Source: Paraburkholderia antibiotica
GTDB taxonomy: Bacteria > Pseudomonadota > Gammaproteobacteria > Burkholderiales > Burkholderiaceae
DNA: 64,000 nucleotides
Assembly (NCBI RefSeq): GCF_012927125.1
Contig: NZ_JABBFZ010000015.1
Coordinates: 124,001-188,000, forward strand
Direction: 5' to 3'
Part shown: positions 57,496-64,000 of the stretch, one piece after another
Numbering within the stretch: position 1 is the first letter of the stretch
Layout: the number at the start of each line of letters is the position of its first letter
Notes under the pieces: model-generated
Seen by the model: the letters and a program-made list of their open reading frames with translations, nothing else
Told to the model about the DNA's origin: nothing
Database searches by the model: none
Made by a program: the position numbers and the translations under genes

Positions 57496-58886
57496 GACGC
57501 GCCTCGCGCGGACAACGCGTCGAGCAGCTTCTGATGCACGCCGCCGAAGCCGCCGTTGCTCATCACCAGAATCTGGTCGCCGGGGCGGGCGGCGTGGACC
57601 ACGGCCTTGACGAGCGCGTCGAGGTTGTCGAACGCCTGCGCGTGGGCGCCGAGCGGCGCGAGCGCTTCGCCGAGATTCCAGCCCAGCGCGTCGCGCCCGC
57701 TCGGTGCGCCGTAGCCGAATACGAGATCGGCGTCGGCGAGGCTGCCCGGCAGTTGCGCCTTCATCACGCCGAGCTTCATCGTGTTCGAACGCGGCTCCAG
57801 CACCGCGAGAATCCGCGTGTTGTCGCGGCCGACGCGCGCGCGCAGCCCGGCCACCGTCGTTTCGATCGCGGTGGGATGATGCGCGAAGTCATCGTATACA
57901 GTGACGCCGTCGACGCTGCCGCGCACTTCCATGCGGCGCTTCACATTGCGGAAGCTGGACAGCGACTTCGCGGCCTGCGCGGGCGGCACGCCGACGTGGC
58001 GCGCGGCGGCGATCGCGGCCAGCGCGTTCATGCGGTTGTGCTCGCCCTGCACCTGCCAGTCGACCACGCCGACGCGCTCGCCGTCGTGATAGACCGCGAA
58101 GCGCTCATCGACGGGCACGCCTTGCTCGGCCGGCTGGACTTCCCAGCCGCCCTGCACGCCAAAGCGCTCGACCTCGCTCCAGCAGCCGCGCGTCAGCACG
58201 CGCTCGAGCGCGTCCTCGCGACCGTTGGTGACGACGCGCCCAAGGCGCGGCACCGTGCGGATCAGGTGATGGAACTGCGTTTCGATCGCAGCGAGATCGG
58301 GGAAGATGTCGGCGTGATCGAATTCGAGGTTGTTCAGCACCGCCGTTTTCGGGCGGTAATGGACGAACTTCGAGCGCTTGTCGAAGAACGCGGTGTCGTA
58401 CTCGTCGGCTTCGATCACGAAGAAGCTCGAATCCGTCAGCCGCGCCGACACGCCGAAATTCAGCGGCACGCCGCCGATCAGGAAGCCGGGATTGAGGCCG
58501 GCATCTTCGAGCAGCCACGTCAGCATCGAGCTGGTGGTGGTCTTGCCGTGCGTGCCGGCCACCGCCAGCACCCATTTGCCGTTCAGCACGTGCTCGCCGA
58601 GCCACTGCGGGCCCGACACGTATGGCAGGCCGCGGTCGAGAATCGCCTCCATCAGCGGGTTGCCGCGCGTGACCACGTTGCCGATCACGAACAGGTCCGC
58701 GTTCAGGCCGTTCAGCTGGTCCGCGTCGTAACCCTCGATCAGACCGATGCCTTGCGCCTCGAGCTGCGTGCTCATCGGCGGATAGACGCCGGCGTCGCAG
58801 CCGGTCACCGTATGGCCCGCGCCGCGCGCGAGCACCGCGAGACCGCCCATGAAGGTGCCGCAGATGCCGAGGATGTGGATGTGCAT
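57492..58886 (-). CDS. mpl: UDP-N-acetylmuramate:L-Ala-gamma-D-Glu-meso-DAP ligase
   Basis: A 464-residue Mur ligase that recycles the murein tripeptide onto UDP-MurNAc. The N-terminal Rossmann part MHIHILGICGTFMGGLAVLA is specific for Mpl, the ATP loop is AVAGTHGKTTTSSML, then EADEYDTAFFDKRSKF, LNNLEFDHADIFPD and VYDDFAHHPTAI. E. coli Mpl is 457 residues. Start at 58886 matches the family; the frame upstream is Arg-rich and unlike Mur N-termini. Divergent from the next gene with a 198-bp gap. Confidence 0.95.
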   Translation of the reverse strand: MHIHILGICGTFMGGLAVLARGAGHTVTGCDAGVYPPMSTQLEAQGIGLIEGYDADQLNGLNADLFVIGNVVTRGNPLMEAILDRGLPYVSGPQWLGEHVLNGKWVLAVAGTHGKTTTSSMLTWLLEDAGLNPGFLIGGVPLNFGVSARLTDSSFFVIEADEYDTAFFDKRSKFVHYRPKTAVLNNLEFDHADIFPDLAAIETQFHHLIRTVPRLGRVVTNGREDALERVLTRGCWSEVERFGVQGGWEVQPAEQGVPVDERFAVYHDGERVGVVDWQVQGEHNRMNALAAIAAARHVGVPPAQAAKSLSSFRNVKRRMEVRGSVDGVTVYDDFAHHPTAIETTVAGLRARVGRDNTRILAVLEPRSNTMKLGVMKAQLPGSLADADLVFGYGAPSGRDALGWNLGEALAPLGAHAQAFDNLDALVKAVVHAARPGDQILVMSNGGFGGVHQKLLDALSARGAS

Positions 58887-59084
58887 AAGCCTGTCGTGCC
58901 GCGCGGGCGTTTCTTGCGAGGGATGGGAGAGCCGCAGGACGGCCGGAACGACCGTCTGCAAAGGACGCCTATTGTAACCGACACGGCATATCACACCCGC
59001 CCCACGCCCGCGCCGGGCCGCCCGGCGCGGGCCTGTGCGGGCCGCCGAACCGCGTCGCCAGGCCCGATCTAGTATCATGGACGG

Positions 59085-59735
59085 ATGGTTCGCAAATCAC
59101 ATTTCGATCCGCAGCGCGTGCGCGAGGAAATCGCGATCGCGGCTGCGCGCCTGATTGCCGAGGACGGCCTGGACTACGCCACCGCGAAGCGCAAGGCGGC
59201 CCGGCAGATCGTCGGCGAGACCCGTGTGGCCGGCGAATGGCTACCGGACAACGACCAGATCGAAGAAGAAATCCGCGAGTATCAGCTGCTCTTTCAGGGC
59301 GACAGCCAGCCGACGCTGCTGCGGCGGCTGCGCGTGATCGCGGTCGACTGGATGGAGCGGCTCGCGCCGTTCAATCCGTATCTGACGGGCGCGGTGCTTG
59401 GCGGCACGGCCGGCGAGCATTCGGACGTGCATCTGCAGGTGTTCTGCGACAACCCGAAAGAAGTCGCCATTTATCTGCTGAATGCGAACATCCAGTATGA
59501 CGTATCGGAAACGCGGCATTTCGCGGGGCGCGGCTATGTGGAAACACTGAGCTTCCTGTGGCGTCCGCTTAACGAGCGCAATGCCGACCCGGTCGGCATT
59601 CACCTCGCGCTGTACGAAACCGACGACCTGCGCGGCGCGGTGCGCGCCGACGCGCGCGGGCGCACCGCGCGCGCCAACCTGCAGGCGGTGCAGGCGCTGC
59701 TCGACGGCGACCCGGTCACCTCCTTCACTAATTAG
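59085..59735 (+). CDS. Conserved protein with nucleotidyltransferase-like segment, unknown function
   Basis: A 216-residue protein. The N-terminal 60 residues look like a short helical domain reminiscent of a TetR-type helix bundle (IAAARLIAEDGLDYATAKRKA). The centre holds GAVLGGTAGEHSDVHLQVFC, which resembles the nucleotidyltransferase GG/GS-x-DxD signature but has DVH in place of DxD, so catalysis is doubtful. I recall close relatives in other Burkholderiaceae, often mislabelled as a Mur ligase because of the mpl neighbour. Function unknown. Confidence 0.8.
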   Translation: MVRKSHFDPQRVREEIAIAAARLIAEDGLDYATAKRKAARQIVGETRVAGEWLPDNDQIEEEIREYQLLFQGDSQPTLLRRLRVIAVDWMERLAPFNPYLTGAVLGGTAGEHSDVHLQVFCDNPKEVAIYLLNANIQYDVSETRHFAGRGYVETLSFLWRPLNERNADPVGIHLALYETDDLRGAVRADARGRTARANLQAVQALLDGDPVTSFTN

Positions 59736-59758
59736 ATAGATAGACTGAACAGGGCACG

Positions 59759-60307
59759 ATGAATACGAGACGGATTCTGGCGGGCGCGGCCGTCGCGCTG
59801 GTGGCCGCGGGCGGCGGCGTGATGACCAATCACTGGATCAATCGCGATTCCGACGTCGCGTACGCGGCGCCGGTCGACAATCATCAGGACGCGGTCAAGC
59901 AGTTGTGGGGCGCGGCCGTCACCGATGTCAACGGCAAGCCGCAGTCGCTCAGCCTGCTGAAAGGCCACCCGATCGTCGTCAACTTCTGGGCCTCGTGGTG
60001 CGGTCCGTGCGTCGAGGAAATGCCCGAGCTGTCGCAAATCCAGCGCGAGTACGCAAAGAAAGGCATCCAGTTCGTCGGCCTCGGCGTCGATTCCGACAAG
60101 AACATCCAGGCGTTCCTGCAGAAGGTCAAAGTCGCCTATCCGATCTACGTCATCGGTTTCGGCGGCGCCGACCTCGCGCGCGCGTTCGGAAATAACGCGG
60201 GCGGGCTACCGTTTACCGTCGTGATCGACGCAAAAGGCAACATCCGCTCGACAAAATTGGGGCAGATCGACGCCGCAGCATTACGCAAGACGCTCGACAC
60301 TCTGTAA
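59759..60307 (+). CDS. TlpA/ResA-like membrane-anchored thioredoxin
   Basis: A 182-residue thiol-disulfide oxidoreductase. An uncleaved or cleaved N-terminal segment (RRILAGAAVALVAAGGGVM) exports it to the periplasm. The active site WASWCGPCVEEMPEL and the cis-proline region GGLPFTVVIDAKGNIRSTKLG are intact. TlpA-like proteins reduce periplasmic disulfides, for example in cytochrome c maturation. It starts 23 bp after the preceding gene, likely co-transcribed. A 208-bp gap follows to aroQ with no feature seen. Confidence 0.9.
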   Translation: MNTRRILAGAAVALVAAGGGVMTNHWINRDSDVAYAAPVDNHQDAVKQLWGAAVTDVNGKPQSLSLLKGHPIVVNFWASWCGPCVEEMPELSQIQREYAKKGIQFVGLGVDSDKNIQAFLQKVKVAYPIYVIGFGGADLARAFGNNAGGLPFTVVIDAKGNIRSTKLGQIDAAALRKTLDTL

Positions 60308-60515
60308 ATTTCGAGCATTTCTCATACCGCGTCTTTGCTGCCTGATTCCGTGCAGAACGAGCGAAAATGCGCGGGAAATTCCCGAATTTGAGTGAAGTTG
60401 AGTCCGAGGCGTTGTGGCGGACCGCGCCGACCAGTGTCGCGTACGTGTGGGAAACTAGACAAGTTTCTCTAATCAGCGCTAAAGTGCGCCCAATTCCACG
60501 GAAATAGAAGCGACC

Positions 60516-60971
60516 ATGACGCGACTGCTGGTACTGCACGGACCCAACCTCAATCTTCTCGGCACCCGGGAACCCGAGGTCTATGGTCGCGTGACCCTGC
60601 CACAGATCGATCAGGCGCTGGCGGACCGCGCAGCCGACGCAGGCGTCGAGCTGGCATCGTTCCAGAGCAATCACGAAGGCGCACTGGTCGACCGCATTCA
60701 GGCCGCACGGACTGAAAAGACCGATTTCATCCTGATCAATCCCGCCGCGTACACGCACACCAGCGTGGCCATTCGGGACGCACTGGCGGGGGTCGACATC
60801 CCGTTCGTCGAAATTCATCTGTCGAACGTGCACCGTCGCGAACCGTTCAGGCATCACTCGTATTTCTCCGACCAGGCTGAGGGCGTCATTTGCGGCCTCG
60901 GCTGGAAGGGGTATCTTTACGCGCTCGAATTCGCGCTCGACCGGCTCGCCGCCGGTTCGTCGCGCGGCTGA
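60516..60971 (+). CDS. aroQ: 3-dehydroquinate dehydratase, type II
   Basis: A 151-residue small dodecameric dehydratase of the shikimate pathway. LVLHGPNLNLLGTREPEVYG (catalytic Arg/Tyr lid), FQSNHEGALVDRI and NPAAYTHTSVAIRDAL, and FVEIHLSNVHRREPFRHHS with the catalytic His are diagnostic. Length matches type II enzymes (about 145-155). It stands ahead of accB-accC, a widespread order. Confidence 0.97.
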   Translation: MTRLLVLHGPNLNLLGTREPEVYGRVTLPQIDQALADRAADAGVELASFQSNHEGALVDRIQAARTEKTDFILINPAAYTHTSVAIRDALAGVDIPFVEIHLSNVHRREPFRHHSYFSDQAEGVICGLGWKGYLYALEFALDRLAAGSSRG

Positions 60972-61049
60972 ATCCAAACACGTCCAATTTGAGCCGGCAC
61001 TGCACACTTGCACACGCCGGCACTCTACGCATTGAAAAGGGGCAACCTG

Positions 61050-61520
61050 ATGGATCTACGTAAACTCAAAACTCTGATCGACCTCGTCTCGGAGTCCGGT
61101 ATTTCCGAACTCGAAGTGACCGAGGGCGAAGGCAAGGTCCGCATCGTCAAGAATGCGCCGCCGGTTTACGTGCAACCGTCCGCCGCCTACGCCGCACCGC
61201 AATTCCCGCAGGCCGCGCCGGTCGCAGCAGGCGAAGCACCGGCTGCCGCCGGTGCTCCGGCCACGCCGGCCGCCGCCGCGCCGCAAGGTCACGTGGTGAC
61301 CTCGCCGATGGTCGGCACGTTCTACCGCGCGCCGTCGCCGGGTGCCGATCCGTTCGTGCAGGTCGGCGACACGGTCAAGGAAGGCCAGACCATCTGCATC
61401 ATCGAAGCGATGAAGCTGCTCAACGAGATCGAGTCGGACAAGTCCGGCGTGGTCAAGGAAATCCTCGTCGAAAACGGCCAGGCGGTCGAGTACGGCCAAC
61501 CGCTGTTCGTGGTCGGCTAA
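61050..61520 (+). CDS. accB: Biotin carboxyl carrier protein of acetyl-CoA carboxylase
   Basis: A 156-residue carrier. The N-terminal helical part MDLRKLKTLIDLVSESGISE is followed by an Ala/Pro hinge (about residues 38-80) and the biotinyl domain with the EAMKLLNEIE motif; Lys122 is biotinylated. Same length and Lys number as E. coli AccB. It carries CO2 from AccC to AccAD in fatty acid synthesis. ATG at 61050. Confidence 0.97.
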   Translation: MDLRKLKTLIDLVSESGISELEVTEGEGKVRIVKNAPPVYVQPSAAYAAPQFPQAAPVAAGEAPAAAGAPATPAAAAPQGHVVTSPMVGTFYRAPSPGADPFVQVGDTVKEGQTICIIEAMKLLNEIESDKSGVVKEILVENGQAVEYGQPLFVVG

Positions 61521-61637
61521 CGCGGCACACAGTGTTCGCCGCCCGCGCGCCGCTCGTTGACGAGGCGCGCGACCGATCCTCTGCGGCAGCCGGCGTCGTG
61601 AACGACCCGGCGCCCATTGATGAGTCGAAAACCCGCT

Positions 61638-63005
61638 ATGTTTGAAAAAATCCTCATTGCCAACCGTGGCGAGATCGCGCTTCGTATCCAGCGCGCCTGC
61701 CGCGAGCTCGGCGTCAAGACGGTCGTCGTCTATTCGGAAGCCGACAAGGAAGCCAAGTACGTGAAGCTCGCCGACGAGGCGGTCTGCATCGGCCCGGCAC
61801 CTTCGAATCTGAGCTATCTGAACATGCCCGCGCTGATCAGCGCGGCCGAAGTCACCGACGCCGAAGCGATTCACCCCGGCTACGGCTTCCTGTCGGAGAA
61901 CGCCGACTTCGCCGAGCGCGTCGAGCAGTCCGGCTTCACCTTCATCGGCCCGCGTCCGGAAACGATCCGCATGATGGGCGACAAGGTCACGGCCAAGCAG
62001 ACCATGATCAAGACCGGCGTGCCTTGCGTGCCGGGTTCGGAAGGCGCTTTGCCCGACGATCCGAAGGAGATCGTGAAGATTGCCCGCCAGGTCGGCTATC
62101 CGGTCATCATCAAGGCGGCCGGCGGCGGCGGCGGTCGCGGCATGCGCGTGGTCCACACGGAAGCGGCGCTCGTCAACGCGGTCAACATGACCCGCGAAGA
62201 AGCCGGCCGTGCGTTCGGCAACCCGCAGGTCTACATGGAGAAGTTCCTGGAGAACCCGCGGCACATCGAAATTCAGGTGCTGTCGGATTCGTTCAAGAAC
62301 GCCGTGTGGCTCGGCGAGCGCGACTGCTCGATGCAGCGCCGTCACCAGAAGGTGATCGAGGAAGCGCCGGCGCCGGGCATCGCGCGTCGTCTGATCGACC
62401 GGATCGGCGATCGTTGCGCGGATGCGTGCAAGAAGATGGGCTATCTCGGCGCGGGCACCTTCGAGTTCCTGTATGAAAACGGCGAGTTCTACTTCATCGA
62501 AATGAACACGCGCGTGCAGGTCGAGCACCCGGTGACCGAACTGATTACCGGCGTCGACATCGTGCAGGAACAGATCCGCATCGCGGCCGGCGAGAAGCTC
62601 GCGTTCCGTCAGCGCGACATCGTATTCAAGGGCCATGCGATCGAATGCCGGATCAACGCCGAAGATCCGTTCAAGTTCACGCCGTCGCCGGGTCGCCTGA
62701 CCTCGTGGCACATGCCGGGCGGTCCCGGCATCCGCGTCGATTCGCACGCGTACAACGGCTACTTCGTGCCGCCGAACTACGATTCGATGATCGGCAAGCT
62801 GATCGCTTACGGCGCGACGCGCGAACAGGCAATCAAGCGGATGCGCATCGCGCTGTCGGAAATGGTGGTCGAAGGCATTCAGACCAACATCCCGCTGCAT
62901 CGCGAGCTGATGCTCGACGCGAAGTTCGTCGAGGGCGGCACCAGCATTCACTACCTCGAAAACCGGCTGGCCGCGCGTCAGCAGGTCGCGCCGGAAGAAG
63001 CCTAA
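61638..63005 (+). CDS. accC: Biotin carboxylase of acetyl-CoA carboxylase
   Basis: A 455-residue ATP-grasp enzyme carboxylating biotin on AccB. MFEKILIANRGEIALRI, IHPGYGFLSENADFAE, KAAGGGGGRGMRVV (ATP lid), RDCSMQRRHQKVIEEAPAP and FIEMNTRVQVEHPVTE are all conserved. E. coli AccC is 449. The ATG at 61638 is chosen over an upstream in-frame codon at 61617. Between accB and accC is a 117-bp spacer with a possible weak hairpin only. Confidence 0.97.
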   Translation: MFEKILIANRGEIALRIQRACRELGVKTVVVYSEADKEAKYVKLADEAVCIGPAPSNLSYLNMPALISAAEVTDAEAIHPGYGFLSENADFAERVEQSGFTFIGPRPETIRMMGDKVTAKQTMIKTGVPCVPGSEGALPDDPKEIVKIARQVGYPVIIKAAGGGGGRGMRVVHTEAALVNAVNMTREEAGRAFGNPQVYMEKFLENPRHIEIQVLSDSFKNAVWLGERDCSMQRRHQKVIEEAPAPGIARRLIDRIGDRCADACKKMGYLGAGTFEFLYENGEFYFIEMNTRVQVEHPVTELITGVDIVQEQIRIAAGEKLAFRQRDIVFKGHAIECRINAEDPFKFTPSPGRLTSWHMPGGPGIRVDSHAYNGYFVPPNYDSMIGKLIAYGATREQAIKRMRIALSEMVVEGIQTNIPLHRELMLDAKFVEGGTSIHYLENRLAARQQVAPEEA

Positions 63006-63008
63006 GTC

Positions 63009-63911
63009 ATGAGCTATCGGGAACTGGTCGCCGAACTGGCGCGCGAGCACGCCGAGGAATTCTCCGACGCGCTGCTCGAGCTGGGCGCGCTGTCCGTGTC
63101 GGTCGAAGACGCGGATGCCGACACGCCCGACGAACAGCCGCTGTTCGGCGAGCCCGGTCTGACGCCGGATCGCACCGCGTGGCAACGCTCGCGCGTGATC
63201 GCGCTGCTCGCGCCGGAGCACGATCCGGCGGTGCTGCTGACCGCCGCGGCCAACGAAATCGGCCTCGACTCTGCACCGGCCTATACCGTGCGCGAGGTCG
63301 AGGAGCAGGACTGGGTACGGCTCACGCAATCGCAATTCGATCCGATCCAGATCGGCGAACGGATCTGGGTCGTGCCGTCGTGGCACGACGCGCCGGACCC
63401 CGACGCGCTCGTGCTCGAACTCGATCCGGGCCTCGCGTTCGGCACCGGCAGCCATCCGACCACGCGGCTGTGCATGGAGTGGATCGAGCAGTCGGTGAAG
63501 GCTGGCCAGTCCGTGCTCGATTACGGCTGCGGCTCGGGCATCCTCGCGATTCTCGCGAAGAAGTGCGGCGCCGATCCGGTGATCGGCATCGACATCGACC
63601 CGCAGGCGGTTGAATCCGCGCGCCACAATAGCGAGCGCAATCACGCCGAGGTCACCTACGGCCTGCCCGACGCCTGTCCGGCCGGCGAGTTCGACGTGGT
63701 GGTCGCGAACATTCTGTCCAACCCGCTGAAACTGATGGCGTCGATGCTGGCGTCGAAGGTGAAGCCGGGCGGACGCATCGCGCTGTCGGGCATTCTCGCG
63801 CGCCAGGCCGACGAAGTCGCGCAGGTTTACGCACGCTGGATCGATATCTGCGTGTGGCGCGAACACGAAGGTTGGGTGTGCCTCTCCGGAACGCGCCGCG
63901 AAAGCAATTAG
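63009..63911 (+). CDS. prmA: Ribosomal protein L11 methyltransferase
   Basis: A 300-residue SAM-dependent enzyme trimethylating L11. The N-terminal ferredoxin-like domain (MSYRELVAELAREHAEEFSD) binds L11; the catalytic domain has LAFGTGSHPTTRLCMEW, LDYGCGSGILAILAKKCG (SAM motif I) and VVVANILSNPLKLMAS (NILxxP). It starts 3 bp after accC stops, so the two are co-transcribed. Confidence 0.96.
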   Translation: MSYRELVAELAREHAEEFSDALLELGALSVSVEDADADTPDEQPLFGEPGLTPDRTAWQRSRVIALLAPEHDPAVLLTAAANEIGLDSAPAYTVREVEEQDWVRLTQSQFDPIQIGERIWVVPSWHDAPDPDALVLELDPGLAFGTGSHPTTRLCMEWIEQSVKAGQSVLDYGCGSGILAILAKKCGADPVIGIDIDPQAVESARHNSERNHAEVTYGLPDACPAGEFDVVVANILSNPLKLMASMLASKVKPGGRIALSGILARQADEVAQVYARWIDICVWREHEGWVCLSGTRRESN

Positions 63912-63958
63912 AATAAGGCATATTGTCAAACCAACGGCCTCCGGCTCAACGGCTCGAT

Positions 63959-64000
63959 ATGCACCTGGCGACGCGCTGCCCCTTTTGCGAAACTGTTTTC
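63959..64000 (+). CDS. Zinc-ribbon (MJ0042/DUF3426-type) protein, first codons only
   Basis: Fourteen codons, MHLATRCPFCETVF, before the right edge. The CPFC knuckle directly at the N-terminus is typical of MJ0042-type zinc fingers in DUF3426 proteins that follow prmA in related genomes by recall. The remainder is outside the window. The region 63912-63958 is its leader. Confidence 0.65.
   Translation, partial: MHLATRCPFCETVF

Noticed and set aside
61521..61637. Extra small gene between accB and accC
   Set aside because: The 117-bp spacer has no frame with a start and ribosome site; only a weak in-frame extension of accC exists.

Overview
This is a 64-kb piece of a GC-rich beta-proteobacterial chromosome. 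Gene content and order point to Burkholderia sensu lato, most likely Paraburkholderia, main chromosome (inferred from recalled synteny such as fur / bamE-dapB-exbBD-leuS-lptE-holA-proA and accBC-prmA; no database search was run). Almost all of it is conserved core genome. I see no transposon, integrase, CRISPR array, rRNA or tRNA.

Layout. 1-5 kb: start of a glutamate/aspartate ABC binding protein, glutamate dehydrogenase, a LysR regulator, purB. 5-11 kb: an Entner-Doudoroff and gluconate block (gntK, gntP, eda, edd) divergent from its RpiR/HexR-type regulator, with a HexR-like palindrome inside the edd promoter spacer. 11-21.4 kb: a leftward run of hemJ-like, proA, holA, lptE, leuS, exbD, exbB, dapB, bamE. 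21.5-26.2 kb: fur, ureide genes allA and alc, dctA with a GntR regulator and a clear operator. 26-32 kb: gapA, tkt, a speE-like aminopropyltransferase, a VOC protein, rsmE. 32.2-33.6 kb: a secreted guanyl-specific RNase with its barstar inhibitor, then an unassigned small RNA locus. 33.7-40 kb: maeB, thiL, pgpA, pncC, a cupin, pyrF.

40.2-51 kb holds a sugar-acid cluster on the minus strand: an IclR regulator, KDGal kinase (DgoK), KDPGal aldolase (DgoA), two SDR dehydrogenases, an AraFGH-type ABC importer, an SMP-30 lactonase and an aldose 1-epimerase. Together these look like a non-phosphorylating D-galactose (De Ley-Doudoroff) route. The one enzyme missing is galactonate dehydratase.

51.3-52.3 kb is the most accessory part. 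It is a small, AT-richer module with a Tlde1/DUF2778-like L,D-transpeptidase-fold toxin broken by a 1-nt frameshift in a G run, a two-helix membrane protein that could be its immunity partner, a 36-codon leader ORF and flanking terminators. 52.5-64 kb returns to core genes: mtgA, aroE, an RNB ribonuclease, a YqiA-type hydrolase, mpl, an unknown conserved protein, a TlpA-like thioredoxin, aroQ, accB, accC, prmA and the first codons of a zinc-ribbon protein.

Several proteins carry long low-complexity additions (Edd His-rich tail, RNB acidic repeat tail, BamE tail, DgoK and IclR N-termini, SpeE insert). Start sites were moved from the longest open frame to the family-consistent, Shine-Dalgarno-supported codon where possible. 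Function calls rest on motif recognition alone.
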